NCBI RefSeq assembly: GCF_022919715.1
Contig: NZ_CP095042.1
Span: forward strand, 1,550,001 to 1,614,000
DNA: 64,000 nucleotides
Direction: 5' to 3'
From: Agromyces sp. H17E-10
GTDB lineage: Bacteria > Actinomycetota > Actinomycetes > Actinomycetales > Microbacteriaceae
The position numbers and the translations under genes are program-made. The notes under the pieces are model-generated. The model had not been told where the DNA came from. It searched no databases and was given only the letters and a program-made list of their open reading frames with translations. Shown here piece after piece: positions 1 through 8,326 of the stretch (positions are counted from its first letter, which is position 1; every line of letters starts with the position of its first letter).

Positions 1-601
1 CGTCCTCGAGCTGGCCGAGCACGCGGGCGGCGACGCGGCCCTGCTTGTCGAGCACGATCGTCGTCGGCACCGCAGCCGGCGGCACGTCGCCCGCGAACGC
101 GAGCTGCGCGTCGCCGTCGTCGACGTCGAGGATCGAGGGGTAGTCGACGCCGTACGTCTTCTCGAAGGCGTTCGCATTGCCGGCCTGGTCGCGCACGTTG
201 ACGCCGACGAACGAGACGCCGTCTTCGCCCTCGCCATAGTGCTCGTAGACCTCTTCGAGGATCGGCGCCTCGACGCGGCACGGGGCGCAGCCCGCGTACC
301 AGAAGTTCACCACGGTCACGTCGCCGACGGTGTCGGCCGAGTCGAACGCGTCGCCGTCGGCGGTCTCGCCCGCGAACTCGACGGGCTCGCCGCGCGAGCC
401 CTCGTCGAACTCGGAGATGCTGCCGTCACCGGCGATGTAGTTCTTGCCGCTGCCCTCGCGGAACTGCTCGGCGAGCGGGTCGCTCGTGCACCCCGTCAGC
501 AGCAGCGCAGTCACCGCGGCGAGCGCCGCAACCCCGACTGCCGGTCGAGTAGCGCCGCGCGCAGCGCGACGCGTATCGAGACCACGTGCACCGACACGCA
601 T
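1..601 (-). CDS. TlpA/ResA-family thioredoxin-like lipoprotein (3' end beyond window)
   Basis: Extracytoplasmic thiol-disulfide oxidoreductase of the TlpA/ResA type, which in actinobacteria keeps apocytochrome c haem-site cysteines reduced; ccdA and resBC usually follow (they would lie left of base 1). Seen: ATG at 601, a hydrophobic segment ending in the lipobox LLTGC (Cys about residue 38), the redox site WYAGCAPC, and a cis-Pro segment VPTTIVLD. The start forms TGATG with the stop of the upstream phosphatase gene, so translation is probably coupled. Odd: the positively charged n-region, about residues 7-20, is encoded by one copy of the dispersed repeat at 541-583, which makes the signal peptide long. 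The family call is firm; the exact partner cytochrome is unknown. Confidence 0.9.
   Translation of the reverse strand, partial: MRVGARGLDTRRAARGATRPAVGVAALAAVTALLLTGCTSDPLAEQFREGSGKNYIAGDGSISEFDEGSRGEPVEFAGETADGDAFDSADTVGDVTVVNFWYAGCAPCRVEAPILEEVYEHYGEGEDGVSFVGVNVRDQAGNANAFEKTYGVDYPSILDVDDGDAQLAFAGDVPPAAVPTTIVLDKQGRVAARVLGQLED
541..583. repeat. Dispersed REP-like element, family A, inside tlpA signal-peptide codons
   Basis: On the minus strand this reads GGTCTCGATACGC, a GC-rich middle, then GCTACTCGACCGG. It is the same element seen in gaps at 2.7, 12.1, 16.3 and 34.5 kb, but here it lies within codons 7-20 of the TlpA-like lipoprotein. Confidence 0.8.
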
Positions 602-1266
602 CACACCGCACCCACATCCGTCGCCTGCGCGGCGAGTCCCGCCGCGGGATCCGTGTACCCGACCTCGACGAAGCGACGCCCGGCGGCACTGCCGGCTGCG
701 CCCTGCATCTCGAGGGTCGTGATGCTCGACAGCGCGCAGCGTCGTCGCCGCGGGTCGTGCGAGAGTCGTTCGTCGGCGAGGTGGCGGTGCACCATCCAGA
801 TCGGCAGCTGGTGACTGACGATGACGACGTCGCCACCGTCGACCGCGCTCCAGGCATCCTCGATCGCCGCCATCATGCGGGCCGCGATCGACCGGAACGG
901 CTCGCCCCAGCTGGGCTCCCACGGGTTCACGAGCAGGCCCCAGTTGCGGATGTCGCGGAGCGCGCCGCCCTGGCCGCGCATGCGCTTGCCCTCGAAGCGG
1001 TTCTCGGGTTCGATCACGCGTTCGTCGAGCGTCGGCTCGAGCCCGAACGCCGCGGCGATCGGCTCGCCCGACTGCTGCGTGCGCTGCAGCGGCGAGGTGA
1101 TCAGGGCCGAGACGGGGCGCCCGCGCGAAACGAGATCGTCGGCCGCGGCTTTCGCCATGAGGCGGCCGAGGTCGCTGAGCCCGTAACCGGGAAGACGGCC
1201 GTAGAGCACGCCCTGCGGGTTGAACACCTCGCCATGGCGCACGAGATGGATCTGCTCGGCCGGCAC
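601..1266 (-). CDS. Histidine phosphatase family protein
   Basis: Phosphoglycerate-mutase-like histidine phosphatase of 221 residues. The catalytic RHGE motif sits at residues 10-13 (HLVRHGEVFNP), followed by a second Arg region (TSPLQRTQQSGEPIA) and a late His in VIVSHQLPIW, the standard catalytic set. The GTG start is 7 nt after TAGACT, which fits a leaderless transcript. The stop overlaps the start of the TlpA-like gene. Family members act on sugar phosphates, nucleotides or phosphoproteins; the substrate cannot be read from sequence. In many actinobacteria a gene of this kind leads the ccd/res cytochrome-c locus, so a linked transcript is likely. Confidence 0.88.
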   Translation of the reverse strand: MPAEQIHLVRHGEVFNPQGVLYGRLPGYGLSDLGRLMAKAAADDLVSRGRPVSALITSPLQRTQQSGEPIAAAFGLEPTLDERVIEPENRFEGKRMRGQGGALRDIRNWGLLVNPWEPSWGEPFRSIAARMMAAIEDAWSAVDGGDVVIVSHQLPIWMVHRHLADERLSHDPRRRRCALSSITTLEMQGAAGSAAGRRFVEVGYTDPAAGLAAQATDVGAV

Positions 1267-1325
1267 GGCTCCCAGTCTAGAGAGCCGGATCCTTTGAATC
1301 CGCCGAGTATCCGCGGGTGCTCAGC

Positions 1326-1362
1326 GGGCTGACGAGCGAGCGCAGCCGGCGGTCTCGAAACC
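1326..1362. repeat. Degenerate REP-like element, family B
   Basis: Reads GGGCTGACGAGCGAG then GGTCTCGAAACCC on the plus strand, a diverged copy of the GGTTGAGGAGC ... GTCTCGAAACC variant seen at 19.5 kb. It fills most of the 109-bp gap between the histidine phosphatase start and the small ORF stop. Confidence 0.55.
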
Positions 1363-1375
1363 CACTCCACTGCGG

Positions 1376-1615
1376 TCAGATCAATTCGCGATCCGGATCG
1401 ATGTCCTCGAGCCCGACAGCCACGAGCTCGAGATTGAAGGCCTCAGCCTGTTGCTGCATCAGCGAAATGATCTCGTAGAACGCGGACAATCGTCCAAGCG
1501 CGAATTGTCGGTCAGTCTCCTCAGCGGTTCGCGCAACGCGCTTCGCCTCCAGGCCGGCCTGCTTCACGAGGTCTCCGAGGTCCTGAAGGTAGAGGGAGGA
1601 CGCGTCGTCAGTCAC
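1376..1615 (-). CDS. Small hypothetical protein downstream of DyP peroxidase
   Basis: A 79-residue protein, acidic and probably mostly helical, with no recognised domain (it begins MTDDASSLYLQDLGDLVK). The GTG start at 1615 overlaps the TGA of the DyP peroxidase gene by four bases (GTGA), so it is very probably co-translated with it. No signal peptide or membrane segment is visible. Heptad-like spacing of Leu, Ile and Val in the middle suggests a helical bundle or coiled coil. It may be a partner or chaperone of the peroxidase, an inference from linkage alone. Confidence 0.65.
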   Translation of the reverse strand: MTDDASSLYLQDLGDLVKQAGLEAKRVARTAEETDRQFALGRLSAFYEIISLMQQQAEAFNLELVAVGLEDIDPDRELI

Positions 1616-2568
1616 GTCCCGTCGGCCAGCCCCTCGAGCAACTGCAGCGACGGCACGAAGAACGTCGTGCCCGTCGTCGCGGTCGAGACGTCGAGGAGCT
1701 TGTCGTGAAGGCCGGGTGGGTCGCCGAGGAACATCCGCTGCAGCATCCGCTCGATCACCCACAGGCGACGGGTGTACCCGATGAAGTAGGTGCCGTACAC
1801 GCCGGACGCGGGGCTGCCGAACGGCATGTTGTCGCGCAGGATGGCGAACTCGTTGCCGTCGTCGTCGGTGATCGTCGCGAGCGTCTTGTGCGCGCGCTGC
1901 GGCTCGGTGTCGTCGAGCTCGACGTCGTCGGCCTTGCGGCGACCCATGACCGCCTCCTGCTCTTCGGTCGTCATCGAGTTCCACGTCGCCAGGTCGTGCA
2001 CGTACTTCTGCACGACGACGTAGGAGCCGCCGGCGAACGCCGAGTCCTCCTCGCCGATGAGGGTCGCGTCGGCCATGCCGCGGCCGGTCGGGTTCGCGGT
2101 GCCGTCGACGAAGCCGAGCAGGTCGCGGGCGTCGAAGTACCGGAACCCGTTGACCTCGTCGACCACTCGCACCGAGTCGCCGAGCTGCTCGAGCAGCAGC
2201 CGCTCGAACTCGAAGCAGAAGTCGGGGCGCTCGGCGCGGATGTGGAACAGCAGGTCGCCCGGTGTCGACCGGGCCGCGTGCGACGGGCCGTCGATTCGGG
2301 CGAACGGATGCAGCTCCGCCGGCCGCTCGCTGCGGCCGAGGCGATCCCAGGCGGCGGATCCGATGCCGACGATGCACGAGAGGTTCGCCCCGAGGTCGCG
2401 GAACCCGACCGACTTCACGAGGTCGTCGATTCCGGCGACGACCTCGAGCGCGGTGCGGAGCTGTTCGGGGCTGGGCCCGATCGTCACGACGAGGAACACC
2501 GCGGAGCGCGACAGCGGTGCGTCGACCTGCTGCGCGTCGAAAGGCACCCGGCGTCCTGCTGCGTCCAT
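1612..2568 (-). CDS. Dyp-type haem peroxidase
   Basis: Dye-decolorizing peroxidase of 318 residues using H2O2 to oxidise dyes, phenolics or Mn. The family motif GFVDGTANP is at residues 152-160 with the catalytic Asp, followed by the haem-ligand region around EPQRAHKTLATI and the distal Arg in ILRDNMPFG. The ATG at 2568 is chosen over an upstream in-frame ATG at 2634 because GGGGAG precedes it and the N-terminus then matches the family. There is no Tat signal, so it is cytoplasmic, and no encapsulin-type C-terminal cargo peptide is evident. It is coupled to the small gene at 1376-1615. The physiological substrate is unknown. Confidence 0.9.
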   Translation of the reverse strand: MDAAGRRVPFDAQQVDAPLSRSAVFLVVTIGPSPEQLRTALEVVAGIDDLVKSVGFRDLGANLSCIVGIGSAAWDRLGRSERPAELHPFARIDGPSHAARSTPGDLLFHIRAERPDFCFEFERLLLEQLGDSVRVVDEVNGFRYFDARDLLGFVDGTANPTGRGMADATLIGEEDSAFAGGSYVVVQKYVHDLATWNSMTTEEQEAVMGRRKADDVELDDTEPQRAHKTLATITDDDGNEFAILRDNMPFGSPASGVYGTYFIGYTRRLWVIERMLQRMFLGDPPGLHDKLLDVSTATTGTTFFVPSLQLLEGLADGT

Positions 2569-2720
2569 CGTCGTGCTCCCCTCGGGTCGGGCGTGCCCTG
2601 CCGCCACCCTATGGCTCGGCGGAGTCTTGCGCACTTACAGGATGAGCCGCCCACCACCCCCGTATGTCGAGGTGCCGGGTCGTTGGTCCTGTAAGTCTGG
2701 AAGTCTGTGGGTCGTAGACG

Positions 2721-2812
2721 GGGGTTTCGATACGCGTCGACTTCGTCGGCGCTACTCAACCAGCGGGTTGGGGTCTCGATACGCTCCTTCGTCGCCACTC
2801 GACCACCGGAGT
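2721..2812. repeat. Two tandem REP-like elements, family A
   Basis: The 305-bp gap between the DyP start (2568) and aspS (2874) has no gene. It holds two adjacent elements: GGTTTCGATACGC ... CTACTCAACC, joined by CAACC-agc-GGGTTG, then GGTCTCGATACGC ... CACTCGACCACCGG. Confidence 0.75.
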
Positions 2813-2873
2813 CGATCGGAGCTCGACCACCGCAACGGGAGGCGCGACAAACCCGCAGGTAGGATGGTCGATC

Positions 2874-4223
2874 GTGAACAACCGCACCCTCGTCAAGAAC
2901 CTCGCCGCGCTCCCCGACGGCCCCGTCACCGTGTCCGGATGGGTCGAGACGGTTCGCGATCAGAAGAAGGTGCAGTTCGTCATCCTGCGCGATGAGACCG
3001 GCGCGGTGCAGCTCGTGAACCCCGCCACGCGTGAGCTCGACGAGAGCCAGCAGGGTGACGCCGAGGCATCCGCCCGCCTGGCCACCACCGAGGCGATCTC
3101 GGCGCTCGCGCACGGCTCGTTCATCACCGTGACGGGCGACCTCAAGCACGACGAGCGCGTCAAGCTCGGCGGCATCGAGGTGAAGATCGCGACGCTCGAC
3201 GTCGTCGCGGCCGCGAACCCCGAGACGCCGATCGCGGCCGACTCGAGCCTCGACAAGCGCATGGACTGGCGCTTCCTCGACCTGCGTCACCCGAAGCAGA
3301 ACCTCATCTTCCGCATCCAGACGACGTTCCTGCACGCGCTGCGCGGCGTCTGGGTCGAGAAGGGCCTCATCGAGATCCAGACCCCGAAGCTCATGGCGTC
3401 GGCCTCCGAGTCGCGCGCCGAGCTGTTCGAGGTCGACTACTTCGAGGGCAAGGCGTACCTCGCGCAGAGCCCGCAGTTCTTCAAGCAGATGGCCCAGGCT
3501 GCCGGCTTCGGCGGCGTGTTCGAGGTCGGCCCCGCGTTCCGCGCCGACCCGTCGTTCACCTCGCGCCACGCGACCGAGTTCACCTCGATCGACACCGAGA
3601 TCAGCTGGATCGACTCGCACGAGGACGTCATGGCCCTCCACGAGGAGCTCATGGTCGCCGGCTTCCAGGCCGTCGTCGACAAGCACGGCGCCGAGATCAA
3701 GGAGCTCTTCGACCTCGAGATCCAGGTGCCGTCGCGGCCGTTCCCGCGCATCCCGCTCGCCGAGGCGAAGCAGATCGTCGCCGACCGCGGCTACGTCATC
3801 CCCCGCGCCGACGACGACATGGACCCCGAGGGCGAACGCCAGATCTCGGCGTACGTCAAGGAGACGTACGGGCACGACTTCGTGTTCCTGACCGACTACG
3901 CGTCGAGCATCCGGCCGTTCTACCACATGCGTCACGAGGGCGACCCGAGCCTGACGAACTCGTACGACCTCATCTACAACGGCGTCGAGATCTCGACGGG
4001 CGCGCAGCGCGAGCACCGCATCGACGTGCTGATCGAGCAGGCGCGCGACAAGGGCATGGACCCCGAGGAGCTCGAGTTCTACCTCGACTTCTTCCGCTAC
4101 GGCGTGCCGCCGCACGGCGGGTTCGGCATGGGCCTCGCCCGCGTGCTCATGCTGATGCTCGACGAGCACTCGATCCGCGAGACGACGTACCTCTTCCGCG
4201 GCCCGACGCGCCTGCTGCCCTAG
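2874..4223 (+). CDS. aspS: Aspartate--tRNA ligase, archaeal-type (AspS2)
   Basis: Class II aminoacyl-tRNA synthetase charging Asp. An N-terminal OB-fold anticodon-binding domain (about residues 18-105) is followed by the catalytic core with motif 2 near FEVGPAFRA (about 216-224) and motif 3 GFGMGLARVLML (about 416-427). At 449 residues it lacks the GAD insertion of the usual 590-residue bacterial enzyme, so it is the short archaeal/eukaryal-like form, which is often non-discriminating and also charges tRNA-Asn for GatCAB amidation (family knowledge; not provable here). The GTG start is 8 nt after TAGGAT, so translation may be leaderless. Confidence 0.95.
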   Translation: MNNRTLVKNLAALPDGPVTVSGWVETVRDQKKVQFVILRDETGAVQLVNPATRELDESQQGDAEASARLATTEAISALAHGSFITVTGDLKHDERVKLGGIEVKIATLDVVAAANPETPIAADSSLDKRMDWRFLDLRHPKQNLIFRIQTTFLHALRGVWVEKGLIEIQTPKLMASASESRAELFEVDYFEGKAYLAQSPQFFKQMAQAAGFGGVFEVGPAFRADPSFTSRHATEFTSIDTEISWIDSHEDVMALHEELMVAGFQAVVDKHGAEIKELFDLEIQVPSRPFPRIPLAEAKQIVADRGYVIPRADDDMDPEGERQISAYVKETYGHDFVFLTDYASSIRPFYHMRHEGDPSLTNSYDLIYNGVEISTGAQREHRIDVLIEQARDKGMDPEELEFYLDFFRYGVPPHGGFGMGLARVLMLMLDEHSIRETTYLFRGPTRLLP

Positions 4224-4250
4224 GCACGGCGCCGCGCTGAGCCGCTACCC

Positions 4251-5348
4251 ATGTCCGACGTCGATGCCGCGCAACGATCGCTGCCACGGCTGCGGCCGCT
4301 GCGGGTCGCGACGGTCGCGATGTACGTCGCCGTCGGGGCGCAGCTCGTGCTGCCGCTGCTGCTCGTCGTCTACCTCTTGGGCTCGCTGCTCCTGACCGGC
4401 GGCCGGGTGCTGCCCGAGGCATCCGAGAAATGGGATGCGCTGCTGCCGGCGCCCTTGTTCACGGTGCCCGGCTGGCTCGTCGTCGCCCTCGCCGTCGTCT
4501 CTGCCGCGGCCACCGTGCTGCTCGTCGCGACCCGACGGGCGTGGTCGGATGCCGCGGCCATGGGCGTCGTGAACACGGCCGCGGCGAGCGCGATCTCGAG
4601 CTGGTTCTTCATCGCGCTGTTCGGCGGGCCATGGCTGCCGATCGCGCTCTTCGGCGGCAGCGCCGTGCTCGCCTTCGTGAGCGAACTGCTCGGTGCTCGG
4701 CGCCGGACGCGACTGCGCGAGGCGGGACTGCTGCCAGGCGGCATCCACACCACGCTGGGACGTGGCGAGGATGGCCTCGGCCCGGCGACGTATCGCGTCG
4801 AGCTGCCGTTCGGCTGGCGCGATACGCGATTCGAGGAGGAGCGCGCGACGCCGAGTCTCGTCGGGCCGTTCCAGCGACTGCTGCGGCGGCTCGGCGGTCG
4901 GTCGGGGGAAGGTGGGCTCGAGGCCTCGGACCCGCACGAGGCGAATGCCGCCGGCACCGTCTCCGAGGTCGACCTGATCGGGTTCCTGCCCCCGACGACC
5001 ACCCCCGAGACCGCGCCGATCACGATCGCGTTGTCACGCATCACGAGCCGGGCCGGTGCGCCGTTCGAGGTCATGGTCGCATCCTTGGCCGGTTCGCCCG
5101 CGCGTGAACTGCGAGCGCGGCATGCCCGCCTATTCCGATGGCAGCGCGAACTCGAGCCCGGAACCGAGGGCTCGCCACTCGAGATCGGGTACGCCTTCCC
5201 GGCGACGGGCCGCCGGGCCGACGACGGGCGACCCGAGGGCCTGCTCTTCCGGGTGCTCCTGCGGCGCGAGCACTCGTCACTCGACGTGACGGCCGACCTC
5301 CTCGAGGAACTCGCCGACTCGATCATGGACACGTTCGCCTGGCGCTGA
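4251..5348 (+). CDS. Hypothetical protein with four N-terminal membrane segments
   Basis: 365 residues, unrecognised. About four hydrophobic segments lie in the first 145 residues (near 20-45, 70-92, 100-120, 123-143). A soluble C-terminal half follows with no known motif, ending LEELADSIMDTFAWR. It starts 27 nt after aspS on the same strand and could be read from the aspS transcript. A low-complexity linker rich in Thr and Pro (LPPTTTPETAP) separates the parts. Probably an inner-membrane protein with a cytoplasmic domain; no function is proposed. Confidence 0.7.
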   Translation: MSDVDAAQRSLPRLRPLRVATVAMYVAVGAQLVLPLLLVVYLLGSLLLTGGRVLPEASEKWDALLPAPLFTVPGWLVVALAVVSAAATVLLVATRRAWSDAAAMGVVNTAAASAISSWFFIALFGGPWLPIALFGGSAVLAFVSELLGARRRTRLREAGLLPGGIHTTLGRGEDGLGPATYRVELPFGWRDTRFEEERATPSLVGPFQRLLRRLGGRSGEGGLEASDPHEANAAGTVSEVDLIGFLPPTTTPETAPITIALSRITSRAGAPFEVMVASLAGSPARELRARHARLFRWQRELEPGTEGSPLEIGYAFPATGRRADDGRPEGLLFRVLLRREHSSLDVTADLLEELADSIMDTFAWR

Positions 5349-5407
5349 CGAACGGCGGGGCCCGGCGGCCCGCCGGCGGTGGCCCGGCAAGCCCCTAGGC
5401 TCGAAGC

Positions 5408-6328
5408 ATGGTCGATCTCACGCCGCTGGTTCGCATCGAGGGCGGCACGTTCCGCATGGGCTCGAACGAGTTCTACGCCGACGAGACCCCGGTGCACGAG
5501 CGCGAGGTCGCGTCGTTCGAGCTCGAGCAGCACCCCGTGACGACCGAGCAGTTCGCCGCGTTCGTCGAGGCGACCGGGTACGTGACGGTCGCCGAGCGTC
5601 CGCTCGACCCGGCCGACTTCCCCGGTGCCGACCCAGCCGACCTCGTGCCGGGCGGCCTCGTGTTCACGCCCACGTCCGGTCCCGTCGACCTGCGCGACTG
5701 GCGCCAGTGGTGGCGGTGGGGTGCGGGCGCGAGCTGGCGGCATCCCTTCGGTGCCGACGACTTCGACGCGCTCGCGGAGCGGCCGACGCACCCGGTGGTG
5801 CAGGTCAGCTTCGAGGATGCCTCGGCCTATGCCGAGTGGGCGGGCCGACGCCTGCCGACCGAGCCCGAGCTCGAGTACGCCCACCGAGGCGGCCTCGACG
5901 GGGCACGGTTCGCCTGGGGTGACGACGAGACGCCCGACGGCCAGGTGATGGTCAACCGCTGGCTCGGGCACTTCCCCTACGAGACCTCGGTCGGGTGGGC
6001 CGGTACGTCACCCGTGAAGACCTTCGCTCCCAACGGATACGACCTGTACGACGTCGCCGGCAACGTCTGGGAGTGGACGACCGACTTCTACACCGCGCGC
6101 CACGAGGTGCCCGGCCAGCAGCCCGTCGATGCCGGCGCCCGGCAGAACCTGCTCGCCGCCGCGTCGGCCGAACCGGGCTCACGCATCCCGCGGCGCGTGC
6201 TCAAGGGCGGGTCGCACCTGTGCTCGCCCGAGTACTGCCTGCGCTATCGCCCCGCCGCGCGCTCACCGCAGGCGGACGACACGGCGACGACGCACATCGG
6301 GTTCCGCTGCGCCCGCACGATCGGCTGA
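5408..6328 (+). CDS. Formylglycine-generating enzyme (SUMF1 family)
   Basis: Converts the Cys of a CxPxR sulfatase signature to C-alpha-formylglycine. 306 residues starting with the family opening IEGGTFRMGSN and containing HPVVQVSFEDASAYAEWAG, NVWEWTTDFY and the C-terminal GGSHLCSPEYCLRYRPAAR and IGFRCAR blocks. The two Cys at 272 and 277 match the copper-binding active-site pair of true FGEs, separating it from EgtB/PvdO-type relatives. A sulfatase with the CSPTR target lies 3 kb downstream. The ATG is 6 nt after TAGGCT, so the mRNA is probably leaderless. Confidence 0.92.
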   Translation: MVDLTPLVRIEGGTFRMGSNEFYADETPVHEREVASFELEQHPVTTEQFAAFVEATGYVTVAERPLDPADFPGADPADLVPGGLVFTPTSGPVDLRDWRQWWRWGAGASWRHPFGADDFDALAERPTHPVVQVSFEDASAYAEWAGRRLPTEPELEYAHRGGLDGARFAWGDDETPDGQVMVNRWLGHFPYETSVGWAGTSPVKTFAPNGYDLYDVAGNVWEWTTDFYTARHEVPGQQPVDAGARQNLLAAASAEPGSRIPRRVLKGGSHLCSPEYCLRYRPAARSPQADDTATTHIGFRCARTIG

Positions 6329-6440
6329 CATCGCGCCTCCGGCTCGACCGCCCACGGCGGACCGCCCGGCGAGCGCCGACCACCTCGATCGGTGCCCCGA
6401 AGTCCACGGGTTGCGCCCCTGAGCGGGTTGCGCTCATGAG

Positions 6441-6481
6441 CAATGCCAGTTCCGCCTCATCGTGAGGCGGAGCTGGCATTG
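6441..6481. terminator. Strong hairpin between convergent genes
   Basis: Nineteen-base arms (CAATGCCAGTTCCGCCTCA and its complement with one G:U) around a 3-nt loop, between the convergent FGE and SulP genes. There is no U tract on either side, so it may act as a bidirectional stem-type terminator or RNA 3' end. Confidence 0.65.
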
Positions 6482-6545
6482 GTCGAACGAGAACCCCGGG
6501 CATCCGAGCTCGGCAGCGACGGCGACGGCGCCTCATCGACGCACC

Positions 6546-8321
6546 TCAGGCGCAAGCCGCCTCGAGCGTCGGGTACACCCGGCCCGCCGCCTCGAGCGCC
6601 GGGAACCAGTCGCCCCGCCGCGCGGATGCCGCGCCCTCAGGGGCGACGGCCGCGAGACGCAGCTCGACGCCCTGCGACGCGAGTTCGCGATCGAGGTCGG
6701 CGAGCATGTCGAGCACCGTGACCGACGTCACCTCGAGGCGAGTGAGCTCGAGGGCGACGGCCCGCACCGCTGGAGCGACCGGCGCGTCAGACGCGACCGG
6801 CACGTCGGGCGCGACCTGCGCATCGGGCGCGACCTGCGCATCGGGCGCGACCGGCGCATCGGGCGCGACCGGCGTCGCCGCCGCATCGTCCTTCGACGCC
6901 GGGGATGCCTCGGCAGCGGCATCCCCGGCCACCGGCGCGGCGACCGCCGCGAGCACCCGGTTCTCGTACGCGAGCGAGTTCGCGGTGAAGAGCGGCCCCA
7001 GCAGTCGCACCGGCAGCACCCCGTTCACGGGCGACCCGATATCGATGCGCACCCGCCCCAGTTCGCGGAAGATGACGACGAACGTCGCGACGAGCCCGAC
7101 GAGCACGGCGTAGAGCAGTCCCGCGGTGAGGCCGACGATCGCGGTCGCGGTCGCGATCCAGAAGTCGTTGCGGCTCGTGCGCCAGAGCAGCACGATCGCG
7201 GTCACGTCGATGAGTCCGATCACCGCGACGAAGACGAGCGATGCGAGCGTCGCCTGCGGCATCATGCTGAGCACCGGCCCGAGGAACAGCGCGACGAGCA
7301 CGGCGAGCCCGACCGTCGTCAGCGATGCGAGCTGCGACCGCGCCCCGGCGCCCTGGTTGACGGCGCTCTGGGAGAACCCGCCCGCCGACGGCAGCGTCTG
7401 GAAGAACGAGCCGACCGTGTTCGCCGCGGCGGTCGCCAGGAGCTCGCGGTTGCTGTCGATCTGCGGTTCGCCGGGCTTGCGGATACCGCGCGCAACCGCC
7501 GTCGACTCGAGGAACGCCATGACCGCGATCGCGATCGCCCCGGGCAGCATGCCCTCGACGTGCGCGAACGACGGCAGCTCGAACGGCGGCAGGCCCTGCG
7601 GCACCGGCGCGATGAGCTTGACGCCGAGCTGCTCCAGGTCGGTGAGCCAGATCGCGATGATGCCGGCCGCGACCACGATGAGCGGCCCAGGCACGCCCTT
7701 GGCGAAGCGCTTGATGAGCAGCAGCGCGGCGATCGACGCGATCGACAGGAGGATCGTCGGCACGTTCGCCCCCGGCAGCGCCTCGATCGCTGCCAGGATC
7801 GCGCGGAAGAACCCGTGCCCCGACCACTCAGACCCCTCGCCGAGCAGCTTCGGCAACTGCCCCACGGCGACCGTCGCGCCGACACCGACCTGCACGCCGA
7901 TGATCGTCGGCTTCGCGATGTACTCCACCACCGAGCCCGCCCGCACGAGCCGCGCGACGAGCAGGATGACCCCGACGATGAGGGTCAGCGCCATGAGGTC
8001 GGGCACCGGGTCCTTGCTGTCGGCCGCGACCCCGCCGGCGACGAGCGTCGTCGCCGTGAGCGTCGCGATCGTCGACGTGGTCGACACGCTCATCGCCCGC
8101 GATCCGCCGATCATCGCGTACACGAGCATCGGCACCATACACGTGTAGAGCCCGATCTGCACGGGCATGTTCGCGATGGTCGAGTACGCCATCGCCTGCG
8201 GCACGACGACAGCACCCGCCGACAGTCCGGCGAGCACGTCGCGGCCGATCAGCGACGGCCGGTAACCCTCGAGCGTCGGGAAGAGGAACCGTGTGCGACG
8301 GGCGGCGGCGGTCTGCGGCAT
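6546..8321 (-). CDS. SulP-family anion permease with STAS domain
   Basis: 591-residue SLC26/SulP transporter, probably for sulfate or another inorganic anion. The N-terminal core (about residues 20-430) has repeated hydrophobic helices and the family start VLAGLSAGAVVVPQAMAY. A STAS-like domain follows at about 500-591 (VALELTRLEVTSVTVLDMLADL). Between them is an Ala/Pro/Val/Asp linker built from six-residue repeats of the APDAPV type (see 6769-6880). It stands next to the FGE and sulfatase genes, consistent with handling released sulfate (inference). The start at 8321 is 6 nt below the HAD gene stop, so the two are co-transcribed. Confidence 0.88.
   Translation of the reverse strand: MPQTAAARRTRFLFPTLEGYRPSLIGRDVLAGLSAGAVVVPQAMAYSTIANMPVQIGLYTCMVPMLVYAMIGGSRAMSVSTTSTIATLTATTLVAGGVAADSKDPVPDLMALTLIVGVILLVARLVRAGSVVEYIAKPTIIGVQVGVGATVAVGQLPKLLGEGSEWSGHGFFRAILAAIEALPGANVPTILLSIASIAALLLIKRFAKGVPGPLIVVAAGIIAIWLTDLEQLGVKLIAPVPQGLPPFELPSFAHVEGMLPGAIAIAVMAFLESTAVARGIRKPGEPQIDSNRELLATAAANTVGSFFQTLPSAGGFSQSAVNQGAGARSQLASLTTVGLAVLVALFLGPVLSMMPQATLASLVFVAVIGLIDVTAIVLLWRTSRNDFWIATATAIVGLTAGLLYAVLVGLVATFVVIFRELGRVRIDIGSPVNGVLPVRLLGPLFTANSLAYENRVLAAVAAPVAGDAAAEASPASKDDAAATPVAPDAPVAPDAQVAPDAQVAPDVPVASDAPVAPAVRAVALELTRLEVTSVTVLDMLADLDRELASQGVELRLAAVAPEGAASARRGDWFPALEAAGRVYPTLEAACA
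6769..6880. repeat. Tandem 18-bp repeat in SulP linker
   Basis: About six copies of an 18-bp unit (GCATCGGGCGCGACCGGC and variants) in frame, coding six-residue repeats of the APDAPV type between the membrane core and STAS domain. Confidence 0.8.
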
Positions 8322-8326
8322 CCGGG

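Noticed and set aside
1612..2568. DyP as encapsulin cargo
   Set aside because: No encapsulin gene nearby and no C-terminal targeting peptide pattern.
2484..4169. 561-residue minus-strand ORF opposite aspS
   Set aside because: Shadow of aspS; composition (Leu/Val/Glu/Arg repeats) is typical of antisense high-GC frames.
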